This document shows positions 42,755 through 50,108 of a stretch of DNA of 64,000 nt, piece after piece (within the stretch, counting starts at the first letter, position 1; the number at the start of each line of letters is the position of its first letter). Where the stretch lies: the NCBI RefSeq assembly GCF_000445105.1, contig NZ_ATDP01000106.1, forward strand, positions 1 through 64,000, in the 5' to 3' direction. Origin of the DNA: Sphingobium lactosutens DS20 (lineage in GTDB: Bacteria > Pseudomonadota > Alphaproteobacteria > Sphingomonadales > Sphingomonadaceae). A program made the translations under genes and the position numbers. Under the pieces are notes generated by a model. That model saw only the letters and a program-made list of their open reading frames with translations. It ran no database searches and was not told the origin of the DNA.

Positions 42755-42830
42755 GCTTCTATCCGGTCCCCGTCCACTATCTGATCAACCCACTACAGCA
42801 TGGGGTGGATCACCTCGTCCAGCATGCTTG

Positions 42831-44165
42831 TCATAACAGGTCGAGATATGACGGTTCCTGACCGGCTATATCGGTCGGAGCCTGTGTGAGAACGGTTTTC
42901 CGGTCCGCAGACCGATGATCCGTCCGCAACCATCCCAAGCCATTGTCAGGAGGGGATTTGGTCTTCGTGGGTTTGTCGGTTTTGTCCGATGCCTTGCCCC
43001 GACCTTTGGTCAGTTCCTGTGACATGGTGATGTTGGAGGTGTGTCCATAATATTCCTCCAGCATCTGGACGGACGTTCCCATATTGCGTGCCAGGGCAAA
43101 ATGATTGACCCCTTCATGCAGCCGGAAAGTCGCATAGGTATGACGGAGGGAATAGATCGTCCGTGACCGGCCAAAACTGTCTTTCTGCACCCCGCATTTT
43201 TCCAGCAGGGTCTGGAACGACTTTTTGAACGATCCAATTGCCGAACCATCCTTGTGGCAGAAGACCAGACTGTCGGGATCGGGTGCTTTCCCCCCCTGTT
43301 CCTCGCTCCGCAGTTCGAGGATACGACGGAAGTAGATTTTGACGTCTGCTGTACGGGCAACCACTTCCCTAATGCCGGTCTTGCCGTTGACGGTCAGGAT
43401 GATGTCCCTGTTGTCATTGGGTCCAGCAACTTCCCGGACATCTCTCCATTTCAACGTCCTTGCTTCACCGACCCTGATTCCGGTGTTGGCAAGGATGAGG
43501 ACGTAATTGACCAGCATGGTCCGTTCCCGCAGGGTTTTGCCATTGGTGACCTTGACGAACTCCCGCAATTGCCGGGTGATCTTCCTCCATTCTGTCTCAT
43601 TGAAATGCGGACGACGGGATTTCTCCCCGTTGATTCGGGGGAATTTGGGGAGGTCCTTGAGATACCCCTCTTCGACACACCATCGGAAGAAATGCCGCAA
43701 ATCATTATGGACCCGCTTGGTCGTATTGGGAGACATGATTCCCTTCTTCGTCCCCTTGCGCAGATCGTCCGTCAGCTTGGAGATGGATGCCGTGGTCAAT
43801 CCTTCGAACGTCAGCTTGCCGACATGAGGCAGGACCCGTTTTAGCAGGAGGATACGATAGCGGATCGACAGTTGCCCGATCTCCGGCTCGAACCGGTCGA
43901 TATAGGCATTGATACCAACCGCAACCTTTGTTCCCTTCTCCGTCTCACCGGAATAGGCTTTGACCAGCTGTTGATGATAAAGATCATCGGCAAATCGATA
44001 TGCCTGATGTTCGTCGGTGGTGCGGGTGGAACGGTAGATGAAACCCGTCTGACCCGGTGCCTTGATCCGACACATCCAGATGGGTTTCTTATAATCCCCG
44101 CGCAGGAAGAGGTAGATACCTCCATCGCGGAAACTCTTGGACACCAGCACATTCTTGCCGGTCAT
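42831..44165 (-). CDS. int: Tyrosine recombinase (integrase) of the PolB element
   Basis: A 444-residue tyrosine integrase. An N-terminal arm and SAM-like core-binding region precede the catalytic domain with NTGIRVGEARTLKW (Arg, about residue 230), YSLRHTYATF (His-x-x-Arg region, about 340) and MLEEYYGHT (nucleophile Tyr, about 372). The start at 44165 has GGAAGG; ATG 44201 is an alternative, and the frame to 44366 is wrong because it reads through the tRNA fragment (GSRVRIPSPAP is tRNA in translation). It lies 155 bases from attR, as expected for the enzyme that integrated the element. Confidence 0.9.
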   Translation of the reverse strand: MTGKNVLVSKSFRDGGIYLFLRGDYKKPIWMCRIKAPGQTGFIYRSTRTTDEHQAYRFADDLYHQQLVKAYSGETEKGTKVAVGINAYIDRFEPEIGQLSIRYRILLLKRVLPHVGKLTFEGLTTASISKLTDDLRKGTKKGIMSPNTTKRVHNDLRHFFRWCVEEGYLKDLPKFPRINGEKSRRPHFNETEWRKITRQLREFVKVTNGKTLRERTMLVNYVLILANTGIRVGEARTLKWRDVREVAGPNDNRDIILTVNGKTGIREVVARTADVKIYFRRILELRSEEQGGKAPDPDSLVFCHKDGSAIGSFKKSFQTLLEKCGVQKDSFGRSRTIYSLRHTYATFRLHEGVNHFALARNMGTSVQMLEEYYGHTSNITMSQELTKGRGKASDKTDKPTKTKSPPDNGLGWLRTDHRSADRKTVLTQAPTDIAGQEPSYLDLL

Positions 44166-44249
44166 CGATTCACCTTCCGGAGAATCGCTAGGGGAATCCA
44201 TCGGTTCACTGATCTGAGATTTTCCCAAAATCCGTCCCTCATATCCGGT

Positions 44250-44269
44250 ATCCGTATGCGATCCGTATA
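44250..44269 (+). repeat. Right arm-type repeat near attR
   Basis: ATCCGTATGCGATCCGTATA, matching 18 of 20 bases of the copy at 11332, same orientation. It ends 51 bases before the right att core and lies upstream of the integrase start, where integrase or excisionase binding could also regulate int. Confidence 0.6.
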
Positions 44270-44320
44270 TGGTCGATTTCGCTGGTTTGGGGAACAGGGG
44301 TGCTGCTAACCCCTTGAAAA

Positions 44321-44367
44321 CTGGAGCGGGCGAAGGGATTCGAACCCTCGACCCCAACCTTGGCAAT
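44321..44367 (-). repeat. Right attachment site: 3' fragment of tRNA-Gly(GCC)
   Basis: Identical over 47 bases to 11231-11277. Again only the 3' part of the tRNA, from the anticodon loop to CCA, is present; the adjoining sequence (TTCGATTTGAGCGG) is not the tRNA 5' half. It is therefore both the right end of the PolB element and the left end of the next element, whose integrase begins 180 bases away. Confidence 0.9.
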
Positions 44368-44548
44368 TCGATTTGAGCGGTTACGACAGAATGCGCTAAT
44401 ATACGATTTAGTACGATATTTCAAATAGATATTGCCAATCTCGCTACGACGGCATAACCTCCAATTCGCCGCGAAACGACCGATTTTTATTACGTTGTTA
44501 TTACTTTTCGGTCTCGCGGAGCACGCGTAATAAATTGGAGGAGGTTCC

Positions 44549-45817
44549 ATGGCGCAGGCAAAGCTGACGAAGCGCATGCTCGATGCCCTCACCGCACCCG
44601 AGACGGGTCAGACATTCGTATGGGATACCGAGATCAAGGGCTTCGGGGTCCGGATAGGCGCTGCTGGCACCAAGACCTTCGTCATCCAGTATATGAACGC
44701 GGAGGGCCGAATCCGCCGCGTCAAGCTGGGCCGCTTTGGCGTGCTGACGGTGGACCAGGCTCGCGATCTGGCGAAAATCAAGCTCGGTGCGGTGGCATCC
44801 GGGGAAGACCCGGCTGAAGAAGCGCGTCGCGCGCGCAACGAGATGAATGTCTCTGAACTGTGCGAATGGTATCTGACCGAAGCGCGCGCAGGCAGAATCC
44901 TCGGTCGCCGAAACCGGCCGATCAAGGAGTCGTCGCTTGCGATGGATGAGAGCCGGATTCGGACCCATATCAACCCGCTGATCGGCAAGCGCATCGCCCG
45001 CCATCTGACGATTGCCGATGTCGAAGCGATGCAGGACGATGTGGCGAAGGGGAAGACCGGAAAGCCTCGCAGCGGGGGCCGCGGCGGCAAGGCGACCGGT
45101 GGCCGCGGTGTCGCGGCGCGCTGCCTGACCACGATCCAGGCGATCCTGGGACATGCAAAGCATAAAGGCCTGCTCGCCGAGCATCCAACCAAGGGCGCCA
45201 AGAAACTCGCCGGAAACAAGCGAACACGGCGCCTCAGCGTCGCTGAGATCGAGACGCTGGGCAAGGCGATGGTCTATGCAGAACAACAGGGCGTCAGTCC
45301 GACCGGGATCGCCGTGATCCGCCTGCTGCTTCTAACCGGCTATCGCCGCGAAGAAGGCCAAGCCATGCAGCGCGAATGGGTCAATCCGATGGGCGGCTTC
45401 GTCGCCTTCCCCGACACCAAGACCGGCGAGCAGGTCCGGGCGATCGGGCCGGAAGCGATCAAGGTGATCGTGGCCCAGCCCCAGATCGCCGGCAATCCCT
45501 ATGTGTTCGCGGCAACGACGGGCGATGGCCCCTTCACGGCTGTAAGCGCCTGCCTGCAGCGCGTTTGTGGTTTTGCCGGAATCACGGGTGTCACGCCCCA
45601 CGTGCTGCGGCACACCTTTGCCAGCATTGCCGCCGAACTCGGTTTCTCGGAACTGACGATCCGCGCGATGCTGGGGCACGCCTCGCAGAACGTGACGCAA
45701 GATTACATCCACGTCGATGAAGCGCTGAAACTGGCCGTGCGACGCACGTCCGACGAAATCGCCAAGCTGCTTGCCCAAGGCGCCGCCAAGCTCGACCGCC
45801 TTCGCCTTGTGGCCTGA
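44549..45817 (+). CDS. int: P4-type tyrosine integrase (DUF4102)
   Basis: A 422-residue phage-P4-type integrase. Residues about 1-90 form the DUF4102 arm-binding domain (LTKRMLDALTAPETGQTFVW, GFGVRIGAAGTKTFVIQY). The catalytic domain has LLTGYRREEGQAM (Arg, about 264), HVLRHTFASIAAELGFS (His-x-x-Arg, about 352) and VTQDYIHVDEA (Tyr nucleophile, about 384). GGAGGAGG lies before the ATG. The gene points away from the tRNA fragment at 44321, as for islands that use tRNA genes. It belongs to the right element, not to the PolB element. Confidence 0.9.
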   Translation: MAQAKLTKRMLDALTAPETGQTFVWDTEIKGFGVRIGAAGTKTFVIQYMNAEGRIRRVKLGRFGVLTVDQARDLAKIKLGAVASGEDPAEEARRARNEMNVSELCEWYLTEARAGRILGRRNRPIKESSLAMDESRIRTHINPLIGKRIARHLTIADVEAMQDDVAKGKTGKPRSGGRGGKATGGRGVAARCLTTIQAILGHAKHKGLLAEHPTKGAKKLAGNKRTRRLSVAEIETLGKAMVYAEQQGVSPTGIAVIRLLLLTGYRREEGQAMQREWVNPMGGFVAFPDTKTGEQVRAIGPEAIKVIVAQPQIAGNPYVFAATTGDGPFTAVSACLQRVCGFAGITGVTPHVLRHTFASIAAELGFSELTIRAMLGHASQNVTQDYIHVDEALKLAVRRTSDEIAKLLAQGAAKLDRLRLVA

Positions 45818-45841
45818 GCGACAATGGGAGCTGGACAAATG

Positions 45842-45857
45842 GTAACATATACGTTAC
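45842..45857. promoter_or_regulatory. Palindromic operator candidate before the toxin gene
   Basis: GTAACATATACGTTAC is a 16-base palindrome with one mismatched pair, ending right at the TTG start of the toxin remnant. The HigA-like protein downstream probably bound it to control the module. Confidence 0.5.
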
Positions 45858-46200
45858 TTGAAAGGCCGTGAGTTGATCATACAGGAGTATATCCGCGAGG
45901 ACGGCTCCTGCCCGTTCCGATCCTGGTTCGATGATCTTGATTCGCAGGCCGGGGCCAAGGTTGCGACGGCGATTGTCCGGCTGGAACTGGGCAATCTGTC
46001 GGATTGGCGGCGGGCTCGGAGAATATCGGATCAATTGGGGACCGGGCTATCGGCTCTATCTGGCGCAGGACGGGAATGAGCTGATCATCCTGTTCGTCGG
46101 CGGAACGAAGAAGCGACAGCAGGCCGATGTCAACGAGGCTGCCGCTCTGTTGACCGAATATAAGGGCCGCAAGGCCACTGCGAAGAAGACCAGGAAATAG
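45858..46200 (+). pseudogene. higB: Frameshifted RelE/HigB-type toxin gene
   Basis: The first part (TTG start, KGRELIIQEYIREDGSCPFR, then RLELGNLSD) and the second part (GGLGEYRINWGPGYRLYLAQ, then IILFVGGTKKRQQADVNEAA) are two halves of one phage-derived RelE-type toxin, but they lie in different frames that meet near 46008. About four family residues are missing at the join, so a deletion not divisible by three is likely. The toxin should be inactive, while its antitoxin gene downstream is intact. Confidence 0.75.
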
Positions 46201-46204
46201 CGAC

Positions 46205-46528
46205 ATGGTGCTGACACGGGATTTCAAGGAAACGGTAAAGGAGCGCGCAGCGCGCGATCCCGCTTTCGCCAAGGCCATGCTCGACGAAGCTGCGACGGCC
46301 TTCCTCAACGGCGAGCCGCATGTCGCGCGACTGATCCTGCGCGACCTGGTGAACGCATCGGTCGGTTTTGAGGCTTTGGCCGCCGAGACCAACCGACCCA
46401 GCAAGAGCCTGCACCGGATGCTCTCGGAGAAGGGCAATCCGAGCATGGACAATCTCGCGGCCATTTTCGGAGCAGTGCGCAAGCGCCTTGGCGTTGCGAT
46501 TGAGGCACATGTGGTCGAGGCTGCCTGA
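46205..46528 (+). CDS. higA: HigA-like antitoxin, partner of the broken toxin
   Basis: A 107-residue helix-turn-helix antitoxin of the addiction-module class that follows RelE-type toxins: TRDFKETVKERAARDPAFAK, then NASVGFEALAAETNRPSKSL and HRMLSEKGNPSMDNLAAIFG, a lambda-repressor fold. It begins five bases after the toxin stop. With no active toxin it might still act as an operator-binding repressor or as an anti-toxin against related modules elsewhere. Confidence 0.8.
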   Translation: MVLTRDFKETVKERAARDPAFAKAMLDEAATAFLNGEPHVARLILRDLVNASVGFEALAAETNRPSKSLHRMLSEKGNPSMDNLAAIFGAVRKRLGVAIEAHVVEAA

Positions 46529-46566
46529 CGGCGGCTTCCCGCGCGGCTACACCCGTAGTGCGAACA

Positions 46567-46956
46567 TCATTGCTTGGTGATCGCCGTGACCTCGCCGCCG
46601 CCGTCCTCGAGCTTGAGATCGAAGGAGACCTTGTCGCCGGGCATCATGCCTTCGAGCATCCTCGGATCGGCATCGAACATCATCGTCATGGCCGGCCAGT
46701 TCGCCGCCGGAATTGGCCCGTGATTGATCGTGACGGTGCCGTCCTTGGGATCGACGGCGGTGATCACGCCCGTGCCGCTCGCCATGCCCGCCATGTGCTC
46801 TCCGTCCATCGGCATGGCGCTGCCGTTACCGCCCATGGCATCATGCATCGCGCCCATCGTCTGAGACGCGTCGGAGGGGCTTTTGGAGGTTTCCGGCGTC
46901 TGTTGCCCGCAGGCGGCGAGCAGCAATGCCGGAAAAAGGATCATCATAGGTTTCAT
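46567..46956 (-). CDS. cusF: CusF-like periplasmic Cu/Ag-binding lipoprotein
   Basis: A 129-residue lipoprotein. ILFPALLLAACGQQ is a lipobox with the acylated Cys. A Met/His-rich linker (MPMDGEHMAGM) leads to a CusF domain: GTGVITAVDPKDGTVTINHG and NWPAMTMMF, which supplies the Trp and two Met that bind Cu(I) or Ag(I). It hands metal to the RND pump. The start overlaps the cusA stop (ATGA), making it the last gene of the cusCBAF operon. Confidence 0.9.
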   Translation of the reverse strand: MKPMMILFPALLLAACGQQTPETSKSPSDASQTMGAMHDAMGGNGSAMPMDGEHMAGMASGTGVITAVDPKDGTVTINHGPIPAANWPAMTMMFDADPRMLEGMMPGDKVSFDLKLEDGGGEVTAITKQ

Positions 46957-49900
46957 CGGTCATCTCCTTTAGAGGGGGAAGCGGGGGATCGGGTCTTTCG
47001 CGGCGACCGCAGCAGCAGATAGCCGGCCGGAATGACGAACATCGACAGCAGCGGCGCGGTGACCATGCCGCCGATCATCGGCGCGGCGATGCGGCTCATG
47101 ATCTCCGAGCCAGCGCCGGTGCCGATCAGGATCGGGAACAGGCCGGCGAGGATCACCGCGACCGTCATCGCCTTGGGCCGCACCCGGAGCAATGCGCCTT
47201 CGCGCACCGCCGCCTCGACATCGGCGCGGGCGGGATCGGCTCCCCGCGCGTCGAGCGCATGCTTGAGGTAGAGCAGCATCACCACGCCGAACTCCGCCGA
47301 GACGCCTGCGAGCGCGATGAAGCCGACGCCGGTCGCGACCGACTGGCTGTAGCCGAGCAGGTACAGCAGCCAGAACCCGCCGGTGAGCGCGAAAGGCAGC
47401 GTGCCCATGATGAGCGCCGCCTCGTCCCAGCGACGGAAGATCATGTAAAGCAGCAGGAAGATGATCGCGAGCGTGGCGGGGACGACGATCTTGAGCCGCT
47501 CCATCGCGCGGCTGAGATATTCGAACTGTCCGGCATAGGCGATGCTGATGCCCGGCGGCAGGTCGACCCCGGCCGCGACCGCTTCCTGAAGGTCATGCAC
47601 GACCGAGGCGAGATCGCGCCCGCGCACGTCGATATAGACATAGCTGGTCGGCCGCCCGTTCTCGCTCTTGAGCATCGGCGGCCCGTCGGTGACGCGCAGC
47701 GAAGCGACTGTGCCGAGCGTGATCTGCTGCCCTGAAGGCGTCAGGATCGGCAGCGCGCGCAAGGCGTCGACATTGCCGCGCACCTCGCGCGGATAGCGCA
47801 CGTTGATCGGATAGCGCGCCAGCCCCTCGACCGTGCGTCCGACATTGGCGCCGCCCACCGCGCCCGCGACGATCTGCTGCACGTCGGCGATGTTGAGCCC
47901 GTAGCGACCGGCTGTCCTGCGGTCGATGTCGACATCGACATAGCGTCCACCCTCGAGCCGCTCGGCGAGAGCGGAACTCACGCCCGGTACGGCCTTCGCC
48001 ACCGCTTCGATCCGGTGCGCGACCCGGTCGATCGCCCCCAGGTCGGCGCCCGAAACCTTGATCCCGATCGGGCTCTTGATCCCGGTCGCCAGCATGTCGA
48101 TGCGGTTGCGGATCGGCGGCACCCAGATGTTGGAGAGGCCCGGCACCTTCACCACGCGATCAAGTTCGTCGACCAGCTTGTCGGGTGTCATGCCCGGCCG
48201 CCACTGGTCGCGCGGCTTGAAGCGGATGGTCGTCTCGAACATGGTGAGCGGGGCGGGATCGGTCGCGGTATCGGCGCGGCCGGCCTTGCCGAACACGCTC
48301 TCCACTTCGGGCACGCTCTTGATGAGGCGGTCGGTGCGCTGGAGGAGCTGGCCCGCCTGCGCCGCCGATATGCCCGGCAGCGCGGACGGCATGTAGAGCA
48401 GGTCGCCCTCGTTGAGCGGCGGCAGGAATTCGCCCCCCAGCTTCGCCACCGGCCATGCCGTGGTGAGAAACACGAGCACCGCCATGACGAGAATCGCTTT
48501 GGGCCGCCGCATCACCCAATCGAGGGCGGGGCGATAGGCGCGGGTCAGTCCGCGGTTGATGGGATTGTCCTGTTCGGAGGGAATGCGCCCGCGAATGAGC
48601 CAGCCCATCAGGATCGGGACCAGCGTTATCGACAGGATCGCTGCGGCCGCCATCGAATAGGTCTTGGTGAAGGCGAGCGGCGAGAAAAGCCGCCCCTCCT
48701 GCGCCTGCAGGGTGAAGACAGGCACGAACGACAGCGTGATGATGAGCAGGCTGAAGAACAGCGCCGGCCCCACCTCGCGCGCGGCATCGGCGATGACGCG
48801 CCAGCGCTGCGCGCCTTCGAGTGGTTCGTCGGGATGCGCATGCGTCCAGTGCTCGATATGCTTGTGAGCGTTCTCGATCATCACCACGGCGGCATCGACC
48901 ATCGCGCCGACCGCGATGGCGATGCCGCCCAGCGACATGATGTTGGCGCTCACCCCCTGAATCCGCATGATGAGGAAGGCAGCGAGCACGCCGAGCGGCA
49001 ATGTCACGATCGCGACGAACGCCGAGCGGACATGCCAGAGGAACAGCGCGCACACCGCGGCGACGACGATGAATTCCTCGATCAGCTTGTGGGTGAGGTT
49101 CTCGACCGAGGCGTCGATGAGCTGCGAGCGATCGTAGACCGGAACGATCTCGACGCCCGGCGGCAGGCTCTTGCGCAGCGTCGCCAGCCGGTCCTTCACC
49201 GCCGCGATCGCGCTGCGCGCATCGGCGCCCTGGCGCAGGATGATGACGCCGCCGGCCACTTCGCCTTCGCCGTTGAGGTCGGCCAGGCCGCGCCGCATTT
49301 CCGGACCGAGCCGGACGGTCGCGACCTCCCCAAGCGTCACCGGCACGCCCCCCGCCGCAGTCTTGAGCGGTATGGCGCGAAAATCGTCGAGCGACGTCAG
49401 ATAGCCCGAGGCGCGGACCATATATTCGGCCTCGCCCATTTCGAGCACCGAGCCCCCGACTTCCTGATTGGCGTTGCGGATCGCCGCGACCGCCTGCTGG
49501 AAGGTCACGCCGTATCCGGCGAGCTTCACCGGATCGAGCACGACCTGATATTGCTTCACCATGCCGCCGATGCTGGCGACCTCCGAGATGCCCGGCACTG
49601 TTTTGAGTTCGTAGCGCAGGAACCAGTCCTGAATCCCGCGCAATTGGCTGAGGTCGTGCCGGCCGCTGCGATCGATCAGCGCATATTCGTAGATCCAGCC
49701 GACCCCCGTGGCATCCGGCCCGATCGCGCTGGTCACGCCCTCGGGCAACCGCCCCTGCACCTGGTTGAGATATTCGAGCACCCGCGAGCGCGCCCAGTAG
49801 AGGTCGGTCCCGTCCTCGAAGATCACATAGACATAGCTGTCGCCGAAGAAAGAATAGCCGCGCACCGTCTTCGCGCCCGGCACCGAGAGCATGGTGGTAG

Positions 49901-50108
49901 CGAGTGGATAAGTGACCTGATCCTCGACAATGCGAGGCGCCTGCCCGGCATAGCCGGTGCGGATCACCACCTGGACGTCGGACAGATCAGGCAAGGCGTC
50001 GATCGGCGTGGTGCGCACCGCCCACAGCCCCGCCGCCGACAGCGCGACGGCGGCGAGCACGACGAACAGCCGGTTTGCGATCGACCAGTCGAGCAGCCGT
50101 TCGATCAT
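46953..50108 (-). CDS. cusA: CusA-type heavy-metal RND efflux pump
   Basis: A 1051-residue inner-membrane RND transporter of the heavy-metal class. It begins MIERLLDWSIANRLFVVLAA with membrane span 1 and contains PDLSDVQVVIRTGYAGQAPR in the first porter loop. DMLATGIKSPIGIKVSG carries a Met of the metal site, and further spans cluster at 330-530 and 860-1040. It exports Cu(I)/Ag(I) with CusB and CusC. The start at 50108 overlaps the cusB stop by four bases; the frame to 50249 lies inside cusB. Confidence 0.95.
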   Translation of the reverse strand: MIERLLDWSIANRLFVVLAAVALSAAGLWAVRTTPIDALPDLSDVQVVIRTGYAGQAPRIVEDQVTYPLATTMLSVPGAKTVRGYSFFGDSYVYVIFEDGTDLYWARSRVLEYLNQVQGRLPEGVTSAIGPDATGVGWIYEYALIDRSGRHDLSQLRGIQDWFLRYELKTVPGISEVASIGGMVKQYQVVLDPVKLAGYGVTFQQAVAAIRNANQEVGGSVLEMGEAEYMVRASGYLTSLDDFRAIPLKTAAGGVPVTLGEVATVRLGPEMRRGLADLNGEGEVAGGVIILRQGADARSAIAAVKDRLATLRKSLPPGVEIVPVYDRSQLIDASVENLTHKLIEEFIVVAAVCALFLWHVRSAFVAIVTLPLGVLAAFLIMRIQGVSANIMSLGGIAIAVGAMVDAAVVMIENAHKHIEHWTHAHPDEPLEGAQRWRVIADAAREVGPALFFSLLIITLSFVPVFTLQAQEGRLFSPLAFTKTYSMAAAAILSITLVPILMGWLIRGRIPSEQDNPINRGLTRAYRPALDWVMRRPKAILVMAVLVFLTTAWPVAKLGGEFLPPLNEGDLLYMPSALPGISAAQAGQLLQRTDRLIKSVPEVESVFGKAGRADTATDPAPLTMFETTIRFKPRDQWRPGMTPDKLVDELDRVVKVPGLSNIWVPPIRNRIDMLATGIKSPIGIKVSGADLGAIDRVAHRIEAVAKAVPGVSSALAERLEGGRYVDVDIDRRTAGRYGLNIADVQQIVAGAVGGANVGRTVEGLARYPINVRYPREVRGNVDALRALPILTPSGQQITLGTVASLRVTDGPPMLKSENGRPTSYVYIDVRGRDLASVVHDLQEAVAAGVDLPPGISIAYAGQFEYLSRAMERLKIVVPATLAIIFLLLYMIFRRWDEAALIMGTLPFALTGGFWLLYLLGYSQSVATGVGFIALAGVSAEFGVVMLLYLKHALDARGADPARADVEAAVREGALLRVRPKAMTVAVILAGLFPILIGTGAGSEIMSRIAAPMIGGMVTAPLLSMFVIPAGYLLLRSPRKTRSPASPSKGDDR

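Larger units (their letters stand above)
11231..44367. mobile_element. 33.1 kb tRNA-Gly-integrated element with PolB (pipolin-like)
   Basis: The element is bounded by 47-bp direct repeats of the tRNA-Gly(GCC) 3' end. A tyrosine recombinase lies at the right border, next to a family B DNA polymerase, an HUH-type Rep-like gene and a ribbon-helix-helix gene. Near-identical 20-mers lie 54 bp inside the left core and 51 bp inside the right core. These traits match pipolins, which carry a primer-independent PolB and integrate in tRNA genes. Cargo includes RHS toxin, Hxs, CBASS and KAP modules. GC content looks lower than in the flanks. That the polymerase is primer-independent is inference. Confidence 0.75.

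Noticed and set aside
42831..44366. The integrase extended to start at 44366 (MPRLGSRVRIPSPAP)
   Set aside because: That N-terminus is the tRNA-Gly fragment translated; the usual start with GGAAGG is at 44165.
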